Below the pieces are notes generated by a model. It did no database searches and had not been told where the DNA came from. It worked only from the letters and a program-made list of their open reading frames with translations. The position numbers and the translations under genes were made by a program. Of a stretch of DNA of 64,000 nucleotides, positions 1 through 7,876 are shown one piece after another; the stretch's first letter is position 1, and each line of letters starts with the position of its first letter. Source of the stretch: DATMRS01 sp035566015 (GTDB taxonomy: Bacteria; Pseudomonadota; Alphaproteobacteria; Sphingomonadales; Sphingomonadaceae); contig DATMRS010000003.1 of NCBI GenBank assembly GCA_035566015.1, forward strand, positions 34,609 through 98,608, read 5' to 3'.

Positions 1-2469
1 TTCGCGCGGCGGCGCGGGCTGCGCGTCGGTCTGCGGATAGCCGAGCCCCTGATAGTCGAACACATTGCGATAATAGAACTTGTTGAAGATGTTCACCACG
101 CCGATCGCGATCGTGAAGTTATGATCGTAATTGTCATAGGTCACGCGGCCGTTGAACAGTGACTTGCCCGGCATCAGGTCATTATATTTGGTCGACGTGC
201 CGCTGACGATCTGACTGCTCTCATAGGTCCAGTCGAGGCGCGGCGTGATCGCGCCGCCGATCATGTCGGCATCGATCTGATATTGGATGCCGGCATTGGC
301 CGTCCAGAAGGGATTGTTCTGTCGGCGGTTGACCGTGCGATCGCGGATGTCGGGCGCGGTGAACTTGGACCAGCCGACCGATCCGTTGATAAGGAGCTTT
401 TCGATCGGATTGATCGTATATTCCAGTTCGAAACCCCGGATCGACGCCGGCAGGTTGCGATAATAAGTGCGGCCGATGCAGACGATGCCCGAATTGTCGG
501 GCAGCGTCTGGGTGCTGCACTGGGTCGATCCGTCGGGGCCGCCGGGTAGCGGTATCAGTTGCTGATTGCCCGCCACCGGCTGATCGTCCGGCCCCAGCAG
601 CGCCTCGGCGCCGCCGATCGTGCTCGGTCGGTTGTTGAAGTCGGTATAAAAAGCCGCGGCGTTGAGGCGCACGCGCCGATCGAACAGGTCGAGTTTCGCG
701 CCGATTTCATAGGCAATATCCTCATTGCCGTCGAACTGCGCCACCTGCGTCTTTTGCAACGGGCGCGGATTATAGCCGGGCAGCGAATAGCCGGTCGCCG
801 CCGATGCGTAGAACAGCATCGTGTCGCTCGCCTGATAGTTGAGGCCCGCCTTCCAACTGAACTTCTTCTGCTTCGGCACCACGCGGAACCGGATATCGGT
901 CGTCGGGTTGGTCGCGCTGAAATCGGCGATGTTCGAGAAATTGACCACCTTCTTGTCGTCGGCATAGCGCGCGCCCAGCACGATGCCGAGTTTCTCGCCG
1001 AACGGCCGCACCGTCACATTGGCGAAGACCGCCTTGCTCGTCGGGTCATAGGTGGTGAACAACAGCCGCTGCCCGCCCAGGCTGGCCTGGATGAGAGAGG
1101 CGTGCTGAATGCCCTCGGCCTTGAAGTAAAAGAGCCCGCCTACCCAGTCGATCAGGTCGGACTTGCCCGACAGGCGCAGTTCGGCATGCGTATATTTATT
1201 GACGATATTGTTGATGACATGCTCGACCACCAGCGGCGTGCCGTCGGTATCGAAGGTGTGCGTCTCGGCGATCTTGCGATGGGCCAGCACCGCCGTCAGG
1301 TCGATCCCGCTGCCGAGATCCCAGTTCAGCTTGCCCGAAACGCCCCAGTTGGTGAGATTGTTATGCGGCGGAATGACATAGCCGCCCCGCGTGGCGGTGC
1401 CGTTATAATAGGTATTGCCGGGGACTACCGTGCCCGCCGCGATCCGGTCGGTATAGGTGACATAAGTCGAATAGGGATCACCCGTCGAAAAACGGTCATC
1501 GATGACGAGCCCGAAATAGGCCGCTTGCGATCGCATGTTCCCGTTCGCGCGCGAGGGATCGATATCGACGATATAGTCCGCCGGATTTTCGGAAAGATCG
1601 CGAATATAGTCGCCGGTCAGCGTCAGCTTGATCGACGGCGTCGCCCCCCACAGGATGCTGCCGCGAAGCGCACGGATGTCCTCGCCGCCGAAATGGCCGA
1701 TCGTGCAGTCATTACCCGAATTGTTCCCCGCATTTTCGTAGAGCGGGTTGGTCACGGGGAAGCTGCCCGCAAGTTCGGGCGTGCCGCGCCGGCGCATCTC
1801 GCAGGTGAAGTCGAGCTGCTTCTGATAACCGGTGCGCTTCTTCGACATGCCGGAGATCATGATCGCCGCATTGCTGCTGATCGGCAGGTTGAAGCCCGCG
1901 CGCAGGTCGCGGCGATTGAACGAGCCGACCGTCGTCTCGACATAGGCCGAGGCGTCATGCGTGTTCGGCTGCCTACCCACCACGTTGATCGCGCCGGCCA
2001 GCGAGTTGCGGCCGAACAGCGTGCCCTGCGGCCCGCGCAGGACCTCGACATGATCGATGTCGAGCAGGTCGAAATTCGCGCCCAGCAGCACCGGATAATA
2101 GACGTCGTCGATATAGAAGGCGACCGCCGGCTCGCCGGCAAGGCCGGTGTCGCCCGATCCGATGCCGCGTATGAAGGCCGAGATGCCCGGCCCGAAGGCG
2201 CCCTGCACGCGGCGGAATTGCGAGTTCGGCACCACCGAGGTCAGGTCGCCGATATCGGTGATGCCGCGCTGCTCGAGCGCTTCGGACGTCACCGCCGTGA
2301 CCGCGATCGGCGTATCCTGCAAATTGGTGGCCTGACGCGTCGCGGTGACGACGATATCGCCCAGGCCCTGCCGGCCCGCATTTTGCGCCGCCGTTTGCGT
2401 CTGCGCCTGCGCGGCGGAAGCCAGCATCGCCATGATCGATGCCGACGCGAATAATGTTCTTCCGAGCAT
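1..2469 (-). CDS. TonB-dependent outer-membrane receptor, 3' end outside window
   Basis: About 823 codons are visible, starting at an ATG whose first base is 2469 and running off the left edge. The protein starts with a Sec signal peptide (MLGRTLFASASIMAMLASAAQA) followed by a TonB-box/plug start (GDIVVTATRQATNLQ). The plug motif VEVLRGPQGTLFGRNSLAGAIN lies near residues 135-160, and a long beta-barrel follows. It closely resembles the TBDR at 55329-57902 (shared RQATNLQ segment and the GTP-LAG loop). By that comparison only about ten C-terminal residues are missing. TBDRs import large or scarce substrates across the outer membrane using TonB energy; the substrate here is unknown, but the setting suggests an aromatic compound. 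It is divergent from the triple SnoaL gene. Confidence 0.93.
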   Translation of the reverse strand, partial: MLGRTLFASASIMAMLASAAQAQTQTAAQNAGRQGLGDIVVTATRQATNLQDTPIAVTAVTSEALEQRGITDIGDLTSVVPNSQFRRVQGAFGPGISAFIRGIGSGDTGLAGEPAVAFYIDDVYYPVLLGANFDLLDIDHVEVLRGPQGTLFGRNSLAGAINVVGRQPNTHDASAYVETTVGSFNRRDLRAGFNLPISSNAAIMISGMSKKRTGYQKQLDFTCEMRRRGTPELAGSFPVTNPLYENAGNNSGNDCTIGHFGGEDIRALRGSILWGATPSIKLTLTGDYIRDLSENPADYIVDIDPSRANGNMRSQAAYFGLVIDDRFSTGDPYSTYVTYTDRIAAGTVVPGNTYYNGTATRGGYVIPPHNNLTNWGVSGKLNWDLGSGIDLTAVLAHRKIAETHTFDTDGTPLVVEHVINNIVNKYTHAELRLSGKSDLIDWVGGLFYFKAEGIQHASLIQASLGGQRLLFTTYDPTSKAVFANVTVRPFGEKLGIVLGARYADDKKVVNFSNIADFSATNPTTDIRFRVVPKQKKFSWKAGLNYQASDTMLFYASAATGYSLPGYNPRPLQKTQVAQFDGNEDIAYEIGAKLDLFDRRVRLNAAAFYTDFNNRPSTIGGAEALLGPDDQPVAGNQQLIPLPGGPDGSTQCSTQTLPDNSGIVCIGRTYYRNLPASIRGFELEYTINPIEKLLINGSVGWSKFTAPDIRDRTVNRRQNNPFWTANAGIQYQIDADMIGGAITPRLDWTYESSQIVSGTSTKYNDLMPGKSLFNGRVTYDNYDHNFTIAIGVVNIFNKFYYRNVFDYQGLGYPQTDAQPAPPRE

Positions 2470-2908
2470 TGCTTCTCCCCTCTCTTATGGCCGTTCCGCG
2501 GCGCCCATGTGCGGTCCGGGCGATGGCCGGTTCGCGTGCGCGGTCGCCCCGTTGCGCAGCCGGATTCGGGCATGAGAGGCCGTCGGCAGCGCCGCGACCG
2601 CATCTTCCCTCCCCCTTCGCGGATAGCCGCCGGTTCTCGTTCCGCAGGTCGCCGCGAACGGCTGCCAGCCGACGCTCGTTTGGCAGGTCGCCCGATGCGA
2701 AACTTGTCCGCAAAGGCCGCACGTCATGCCGAATTCGGCTTTCGCGGGCGGGCGGCACGCGCGCGCCTTTGCTGTCCCCGGATGCCAGCAGGCGGAAAGT
2801 TGATCGAAGGGGCTGTAAGTTGAGAACGAAAAGGCTCTACCCCCGCTCCGGCCTTGCAACGGCTGGAAATGTGGCGCGAAACGGTTCGCACCACGTCGCG
2901 GGGAGGAG
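2470..2908. other. Intergenic region between divergent TBDR and triple-SnoaL gene
   Basis: About 440 bp without a convincing gene. It must hold the two divergent promoters, but no good -35/-10 pair stands out. The only clear structure is the near-perfect palindrome at 2871-2894. Several short open frames cross the stretch without ribosome binding sites and look fortuitous. Confidence 0.6.
2871..2894 (+). promoter_or_regulatory. Long palindrome/hairpin ahead of triple-SnoaL gene
   Basis: GTGGCGCGAA and TTCGCACCAC flank an ACGG loop, giving a 10-bp stem with one mismatch. It ends seven bases before the purine-rich ribosome binding site GGGAGGAG. It could be an operator or a 5'-UTR hairpin that affects translation of the downstream gene. 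No T-run follows, so it is not an intrinsic terminator. Confidence 0.4.
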
Positions 2909-5011
2909 ATGATGATGGCGCCCAGAATCGCCGGGGCCGTGACGGCCTTGTCCCTTATAATCGCCTTGCCCGGCGCCAGCCCGCTGCGCGCAGCCGGGCA
3001 GCCCGAACCCGTGGCGACGGATAGTGTCGACAGGCTGGCGCGCGATGTCGACCGGCTGGAATCGCTGCGCGCGGTGAAGACGCTGCAGCGCACCTACGCC
3101 CAATATGCCCAATATGGCCGGTGGACCGACATGGCCGCCTTGTTCGCCGAGGGCGGGCGGATCGAATGGGGCGATCGCCGGATCGAGGGCCGCGCCGCCA
3201 TCGCCGACTGGGCGATGCGCCGCAGCGGCGGGGCGACGCCCGCCGGCCTCGCGCCGGGCGCGCTCGATACCGAGCTGATCGAGGAACCGCTCGTCAACCT
3301 GTCCCCGGACGGCAAGAGCGCCAGGGGCCGCTGGATGAGCCTGTCCTTCCTCGGCGACGGCAAGGGCCATACGCGCATCGAAGGCGGCATTTACGAGAAT
3401 GACTATGTGCGCGAAGGCGGCCGCTGGAAGATCGCCACGGCGCATTATTATCCGCAATATGAAGGCAGCTATGCCGACGGGTGGACCAATGTCGGCGGGC
3501 GCGAGTTGCCGGTGGTGCCCGCGCATTTCACCCCTGACGAAACGGGCGTCCCCATCCCGCCCGCGCAAGGACCCGCCCCCGCGAGCGGCGCGAGCCTCAC
3601 CGAACTTGAACAGCGCATCGCCCTGCTCAACGACGAGGACGCGGTCCGCAATGTCCAGAACGCCTACGGCTATTATGTCGATCGCAAGATGTGGGATGAT
3701 GTCGTGGACCTTTTCGCCGGCGATTGCGCGGTGGAGATCGGCGGTTCAGGCCCGTTACGCGGGCGCGACGGCGTGCGAAAGGCGCTGATCGCGCACATGG
3801 GCGCGGCCGGGCTGCACCATGGCGAGCTTAACGATCATCCGCTCTTCGACACGGTCGTGCACGTCCTGCCCGGCGGCCGCGAGGCGGAGAGCCGCGGCAT
3901 CGAAATCGCCATGCTGGGCGACGCCGACAAGGGGCAGGCGCGCTGGGAGATCAGCGTCTTCCGCAACCGCTTCGTCAAGGAAGACGGGCTGTGGAAGCTC
4001 AAGGAACTGCGCATCGTACCGGTCATGAAGGCCGACTATCATGTCGGCTGGGGCGAAGGCGGCCTTGGCGGGCCGCGGCGTCCGTCCCTGCCCGCGTTCC
4101 TCACGCCCAACCCGGCGACCGGCAACGCCGTGGCGACCGGTGCCGAAACGATCGTCGCGGCGACGCCGCTCACCGGCGCGATCGGGGCCTCGCCCGCCGC
4201 GCCGTCACGCGGCCTCGCCGATGCGAGGCGGCGGCTGCGCCGGTCGCTCGCTTATGACGGGGTCGAGAATGTGTCGGCCGCCTACGGCTATTATCTCGAC
4301 GATTTCCAGTGGACGCAGATGGGCCAGATCTTCGCGGCCAACGCCAACAAGCAATCGCCCTTCGCCGGCTATTATCTGGGGGCCGATCGGATCAAGGGCG
4401 CGCTCAACGCGACCTGGGGGCCGCCGTCGCCGCTGCGCGCGGGCATCTCCTTCCACTGGCGCATCCAGCCGGTGATCCACGTCTCGCATGACGGGCGCTC
4501 GGCCAACCTGCGCACCCGTCTGTTCCAGCCGCGCACCTACAAGGTGGCGAACGGCTCGGGCTTTTATACGGACGGCATCAACTCGGGCATGTATCCCAAC
4601 GATCAGGCCGTGCTGGAGAAGGGCATCTGGCGGCTGTGGAGCATTACGATCGACGAGCCCTATTTCACCTCGCCCAACTGGAAAGGGGGCTGGTCCGCCG
4701 CCAAGGAGCCGACCGGAGACACCAAGCCGCGGCCGAGCCCGCTCCTCAAGAAATATCCGCCCGATATCCCGATCACCGCGCTCGGCCGGCGCGAGGAGGG
4801 GTTCCGGGGCGGCACGGGCAAGACGATCACCTGGCCGGGCATCCTGCCGATGTGGTTCCACTATCGCAATCCGGTGAGCGGGCGCGTGCCGACGCATTAT
4901 TGGCCCGACTGCGTGCCCTGCACCAAATTGCCGCAGGCGAGCATGACGCACCACGGCTATGAAATGCCGCCCACCGGCCCGGAAATCGACGGCGTCGACG
5001 TGACGCATTAG
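2909..5011 (+). CDS. Secreted protein with three SnoaL/NTF2-like domains
   Basis: This 700-residue protein has a Sec signal peptide (about residues 1-30) and then three successive SnoaL-like units at about 45-195, 222-372 and 430-590. Each opens with the family pattern of a Tyr-rich helix followed by W...LF (YAQYGRWTDMAALF, YGYYVDRKMWDDVVDLF, YGYYLDDFQWTQMGQIF). A proline-rich tail contains FHYRNPVSGR, a motif also present in the protein at 17569-18333. SnoaL-like domains are small cone-shaped folds used by cyclases, isomerases, dehydratases or ligand-binding proteins. Three in one exported chain is unusual, and the function is unknown. Three consecutive ATGs (2909, 2912, 2915) follow GGGAGGAG; spacing favours 2912 or 2915. 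Confidence 0.85.
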   Translation: MMMAPRIAGAVTALSLIIALPGASPLRAAGQPEPVATDSVDRLARDVDRLESLRAVKTLQRTYAQYAQYGRWTDMAALFAEGGRIEWGDRRIEGRAAIADWAMRRSGGATPAGLAPGALDTELIEEPLVNLSPDGKSARGRWMSLSFLGDGKGHTRIEGGIYENDYVREGGRWKIATAHYYPQYEGSYADGWTNVGGRELPVVPAHFTPDETGVPIPPAQGPAPASGASLTELEQRIALLNDEDAVRNVQNAYGYYVDRKMWDDVVDLFAGDCAVEIGGSGPLRGRDGVRKALIAHMGAAGLHHGELNDHPLFDTVVHVLPGGREAESRGIEIAMLGDADKGQARWEISVFRNRFVKEDGLWKLKELRIVPVMKADYHVGWGEGGLGGPRRPSLPAFLTPNPATGNAVATGAETIVAATPLTGAIGASPAAPSRGLADARRRLRRSLAYDGVENVSAAYGYYLDDFQWTQMGQIFAANANKQSPFAGYYLGADRIKGALNATWGPPSPLRAGISFHWRIQPVIHVSHDGRSANLRTRLFQPRTYKVANGSGFYTDGINSGMYPNDQAVLEKGIWRLWSITIDEPYFTSPNWKGGWSAAKEPTGDTKPRPSPLLKKYPPDIPITALGRREEGFRGGTGKTITWPGILPMWFHYRNPVSGRVPTHYWPDCVPCTKLPQASMTHHGYEMPPTGPEIDGVDVTH

Positions 5012-5027
5012 CGCCCGCAACCCCTCC

Positions 5028-5118
5028 CGTCATTCGGCGAAGAGCCGGAATCCACGGCGGCTCGCTCCATCCGGAAGCGCACCGAGTCCATATGCCCCGG
5101 CGCCTCCGCCGGGGTGAC
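5028..5118. repeat. REP-like palindromes between convergent genes
   Basis: Two palindromic units lie between the converging ends of the triple-SnoaL and monooxygenase genes. One is a degenerate GTCATTCGGCGAAGAGCCGGAATCC form at 5029-5053. The other is CCCCGGCGCCTCCGCCGGGG at 5095-5114. They match the palindrome types of the larger repeat block at 21.3-22.2 kb. Confidence 0.55.
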
Positions 5119-5129
5119 CGGCCGCCCTC

Positions 5130-6617
5130 CTAAAGCCCCCGCTCGGCGAGGTAGCGTTCCAGCCGTTCGATATGCTCTGAACCCACGACCGCCCCGACAT
5201 AGCCGTCGGGCCGGACCAGCGCCCACTCGCCGCGCCGCAAGCCATATGCGTCACGCACATGGCCGCCCGGATCGGTGACATCGCCCTTCGCGCCGAAGAT
5301 GTGGATGCGAAGGCCGGGACGCGGCGGAATCGCCGCGCGATCGGCATCCCAGCCGAGCAATGTCCAGTGCGGCCCCTTGAACAGCTCGAACAGGCGCGTC
5401 GGCTGGCCGGCGGCGCCACGGATCGGCGCATCGGGCGCGCGTTTCCCGGCGAGCGGCGCGGACCGCGCGGGCATCTCGAACGAGAGCGAGGCATCGGGAT
5501 AGAAGATGTCGAGCTGATGCACCTCGCGCCCCCGCCGCATCTCGCCCTGCTTGGAGGAAGCGAGCAGCCGGGTCGCGAGGCCCAGCATCGCCGCCGCGAC
5601 GGGCCGGCGCTCCTCCTCATAGCTGTCGAGCAGCGTGTCGGGCGCGCCGGCCAGCGCCGCCGCCAGCTTCCAGCCGAGATTATGCGCGTCCTGCACGCTG
5701 GTATTGAGGCCCTGCCCGCCGGTGGGCGGATGCGTATGCGCCGCATCGCCGATCAGGAAGACGCGGCCGACCCGATAGCGATCCGCCAGTCGCGCGTTCA
5801 TGCGATAGGCCGACGCCCACGACACCGAATGGATGCGGATATCTCCCCGGCCGGTCCGCTGGGCGGCCATTGCGCCTAGCCCCTCGGCCGAAAGATCGAC
5901 ATCGCCGTCGAGCGGGACCGGCGCCTGAATCTGGAACCGGTCGGTCCCCGCCAGCGGACAAAAGGATATTTGCCGCGCCATGTCGCCCTCGCCGAACCGG
6001 TGCCAGGCATCGCGTGTCAGCCCCGTCAGTTCGACATCCGCCACCAGCGCGCGCATGCCCAGCGTCTCGCCCGGAAAATCGACACCCAGTGCGCCGCGCA
6101 CGAAGCTGCGCCCGCCATCGGCGCCGACCAGATAGGCCGCACGGACAGTCTGCTCGCCCGCCGGGCCGACGAGCCGCGCGCTGACGCCCTGCATATCCTG
6201 TTCGAAGCCCGCCAGCTCCCATCCGAACGCCACATGATGCCCCAGTTCGGCCAGGCGTTCGCGCATCACCGCTTCGGTCAGGAACTGCGGCACCATCAAC
6301 GCCAGATGATAGGGCTCGGCCGGCGTCGGATCGGTCGATTCCATCATCACCGACTCGCGATAGCCGCCATCCGCCCGATATTCGCGCTGCAACGGATAGG
6401 CGCCGCCCGCCGCCACCACGCGATCGAGGATGCCCAGATCCTCGAACACTTCCTGCGTGCGCGGCTGGATGCCCTTGCCACGCGATCCGCGAAACGGCGC
6501 GGTCCTTTTCTCGATCAGGCGAAAGGCGACGCCCCGCCGCGCGAGATCGATCGCGAGAGTCAGTCCCGCCGCCCCCGCGCCGCAGATCAGCACGCCGGCT
6601 GCATGATCGTCCGCCAT
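5130..6617 (-). CDS. FAD-dependent aromatic monooxygenase (PheA/TfdB family)
   Basis: A 495-residue class A flavoprotein monooxygenase. The N-terminal dinucleotide-binding motif GAGAAG is at residues 13-18, the FAD/NADPH DG motif (GADGGRSFVR) near 165, and the second FAD motif (VFLIGDAAHTHPPTGGQGLN) near 285-305. The C-terminal thioredoxin-like region is typical of phenol hydroxylase/pentachlorophenol monooxygenase-like members. Such enzymes ortho-hydroxylate phenols in the cytoplasm with NAD(P)H and O2. The exact substrate cannot be read from sequence. Two palindromic operators lie just upstream (6634-6650, 6681-6697), so it probably has its own regulated promoter rather than following the gene at 6758-7678. 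Confidence 0.88.
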   Translation of the reverse strand: MADDHAAGVLICGAGAAGLTLAIDLARRGVAFRLIEKRTAPFRGSRGKGIQPRTQEVFEDLGILDRVVAAGGAYPLQREYRADGGYRESVMMESTDPTPAEPYHLALMVPQFLTEAVMRERLAELGHHVAFGWELAGFEQDMQGVSARLVGPAGEQTVRAAYLVGADGGRSFVRGALGVDFPGETLGMRALVADVELTGLTRDAWHRFGEGDMARQISFCPLAGTDRFQIQAPVPLDGDVDLSAEGLGAMAAQRTGRGDIRIHSVSWASAYRMNARLADRYRVGRVFLIGDAAHTHPPTGGQGLNTSVQDAHNLGWKLAAALAGAPDTLLDSYEEERRPVAAAMLGLATRLLASSKQGEMRRGREVHQLDIFYPDASLSFEMPARSAPLAGKRAPDAPIRGAAGQPTRLFELFKGPHWTLLGWDADRAAIPPRPGLRIHIFGAKGDVTDPGGHVRDAYGLRRGEWALVRPDGYVGAVVGSEHIERLERYLAERGL

Positions 6618-6633
6618 TTTCGTTTCCCATCAA

Positions 6634-6650
6634 ATGTGCATAACGCACAT
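6634..6650. promoter_or_regulatory. Operator copy 1 (ATGTGC-N5-GCACAT)
   Basis: A perfect 6-5-6 inverted repeat, ATGTGC ATAAC GCACAT, sits 17 bp upstream of the monooxygenase start. A diverged second copy lies 47 bp further upstream. The position suits a repressor site over the promoter or leader. Confidence 0.55.
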
Positions 6651-6680
6651 ATTATGAAAGCGCACTCCGGTCAATCAAAA

Positions 6681-6697
6681 ATGTGTATGATGCATAT
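6681..6697. promoter_or_regulatory. Operator copy 2 (ATGTGT-N5-GCATAT)
   Basis: Same architecture as the site at 6634-6650, with two arm substitutions. Centre-to-centre spacing is 47 bp, about 4.5 helical turns. Two related palindromes before one gene suggest a dimeric regulator such as a MarR or GntR type; which one is not evident. Confidence 0.45.
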
Positions 6698-6757
6698 AAT
6701 TGCTCGCTCGATCGAGGCGGCAAGGCCGATCAAAAAAGAATCGGGAATTCGCCTGCC

Positions 6758-7678
6758 TCACTCCCGCTCGGTGCCGTAGGGCGAGATCGAGCGATAGGGC
6801 GAGCCGACGAAATCGGCCTCGACCGACGTGATCGCGCCGTCGGAGATCTTGAACGTCTCGATGAAGCTCCAGCTATGCGGTTCGCGGAAGGGCGAGCGGC
6901 GCTCGGTGCCGTCGGTCAGCCGATAATGATCGACAGTGCCCTTATGATCGATGAAGCCGCGCGCCATCACCAGCCCACGCCGCTCGTCGACCAGTATCTC
7001 GGAACGGCGGACGCGCTCGTTGAAGCGGAAGCGCCCTTGCTTGAAGCCCGTCGCGCAGCCGTCGGCCGCCGTCTCCATGCCGTTTTCGAGCCGGTGGCAT
7101 TTCGGGCTGAACGTCGTGTGCAGCGTGCCGTCGTTGCGCGACAGCGTCTTGTAATAGCCGTCGGCGATACGGATCAGCTCGGCGCGCGGGCGCCGCTCCG
7201 ACGGGGCGAGGATGCGCGCCATCTCGGGATCGTGCTTCAGCCTGGTCGGGTCGCCGAACGGCGTCGGCGGGCCGCTGACGAGCCGCTTCGTCGACAGCAT
7301 ATGCTCGATCTCGGTGATGCGCCCGTCGACCACCTTGAGCCGGACGGTCAGAAAGGCCGGCGTGTCGTTCATCAGGATGCCGGTATAGATGCCGACCCCG
7401 CCCGTCGCGGGATCGGAGAAGATCAGCGCCGGCGCCACCTCGGCCGTCACCGCGTCCCAGCTTCCGTCGGGAAAGGGCATGTCGACATTGATTTCGGTGA
7501 AGCGCACCTTGGGCGAGATCGGCGCAAGCTTCGGATCATGCTTGATATAGGCGTCGAGATAGCGCTGGCCGATCGCCTCCAGGCAGCCCGCGTCGCAGGA
7601 GGATCGCGCGGTCGCGGCGGCGGCGGGCACGGCCGCCCATGCCAGAGCGAGCGCCAGCAGCGGCATCTTCCAGACCAT
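6758..7678 (-). CDS. Secreted SnoaL-like protein with conserved CxxxC, family unknown
   Basis: 306 residues with a Sec signal peptide (about 1-22, ending VPAAAATA), then SCDAGCLEAIGQRYLDAYIKHD. A paralogue lies at 19003-19998 and shares the Cys-x3-Cys at the mature N-terminus, the HDP.LAP.SP.VRFTE.NV segment, a GIYT segment and a C-terminal EPxSWxxxExFKI-type block. The W/E/F pattern and repeated halves suggest two NTF2/SnoaL-like folds exported to the periplasm, with the two cysteines possibly forming a disulfide. The function is unknown. The start has a strong ribosome binding site (GGAGGAGAGAAGAC-ATG). It diverges from the Tat-exported MmgE/PrpD gene. Confidence 0.75.
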   Translation of the reverse strand: MVWKMPLLALALAWAAVPAAAATARSSCDAGCLEAIGQRYLDAYIKHDPKLAPISPKVRFTEINVDMPFPDGSWDAVTAEVAPALIFSDPATGGVGIYTGILMNDTPAFLTVRLKVVDGRITEIEHMLSTKRLVSGPPTPFGDPTRLKHDPEMARILAPSERRPRAELIRIADGYYKTLSRNDGTLHTTFSPKCHRLENGMETAADGCATGFKQGRFRFNERVRRSEILVDERRGLVMARGFIDHKGTVDHYRLTDGTERRSPFREPHSWSFIETFKISDGAITSVEADFVGSPYRSISPYGTERE

Positions 7679-7876
7679 GTCTTCTCTCCTCCCCGTTCGC
7701 CACCCACGATAGCGGTTGCGCCCCGCCCCGCTTCATCGATCGTGCACCCGCCCTTGATCGAGCGCGCCCTTGCGCGTTCATGGTGGGACAATCCACGATG
7801 CACTCCCGACGAAGCAGGCCGTCGGCCGCCCGCTACACTGCCATCCGGGAAGAGGAACGGCCAGCGGAGGCGGACT

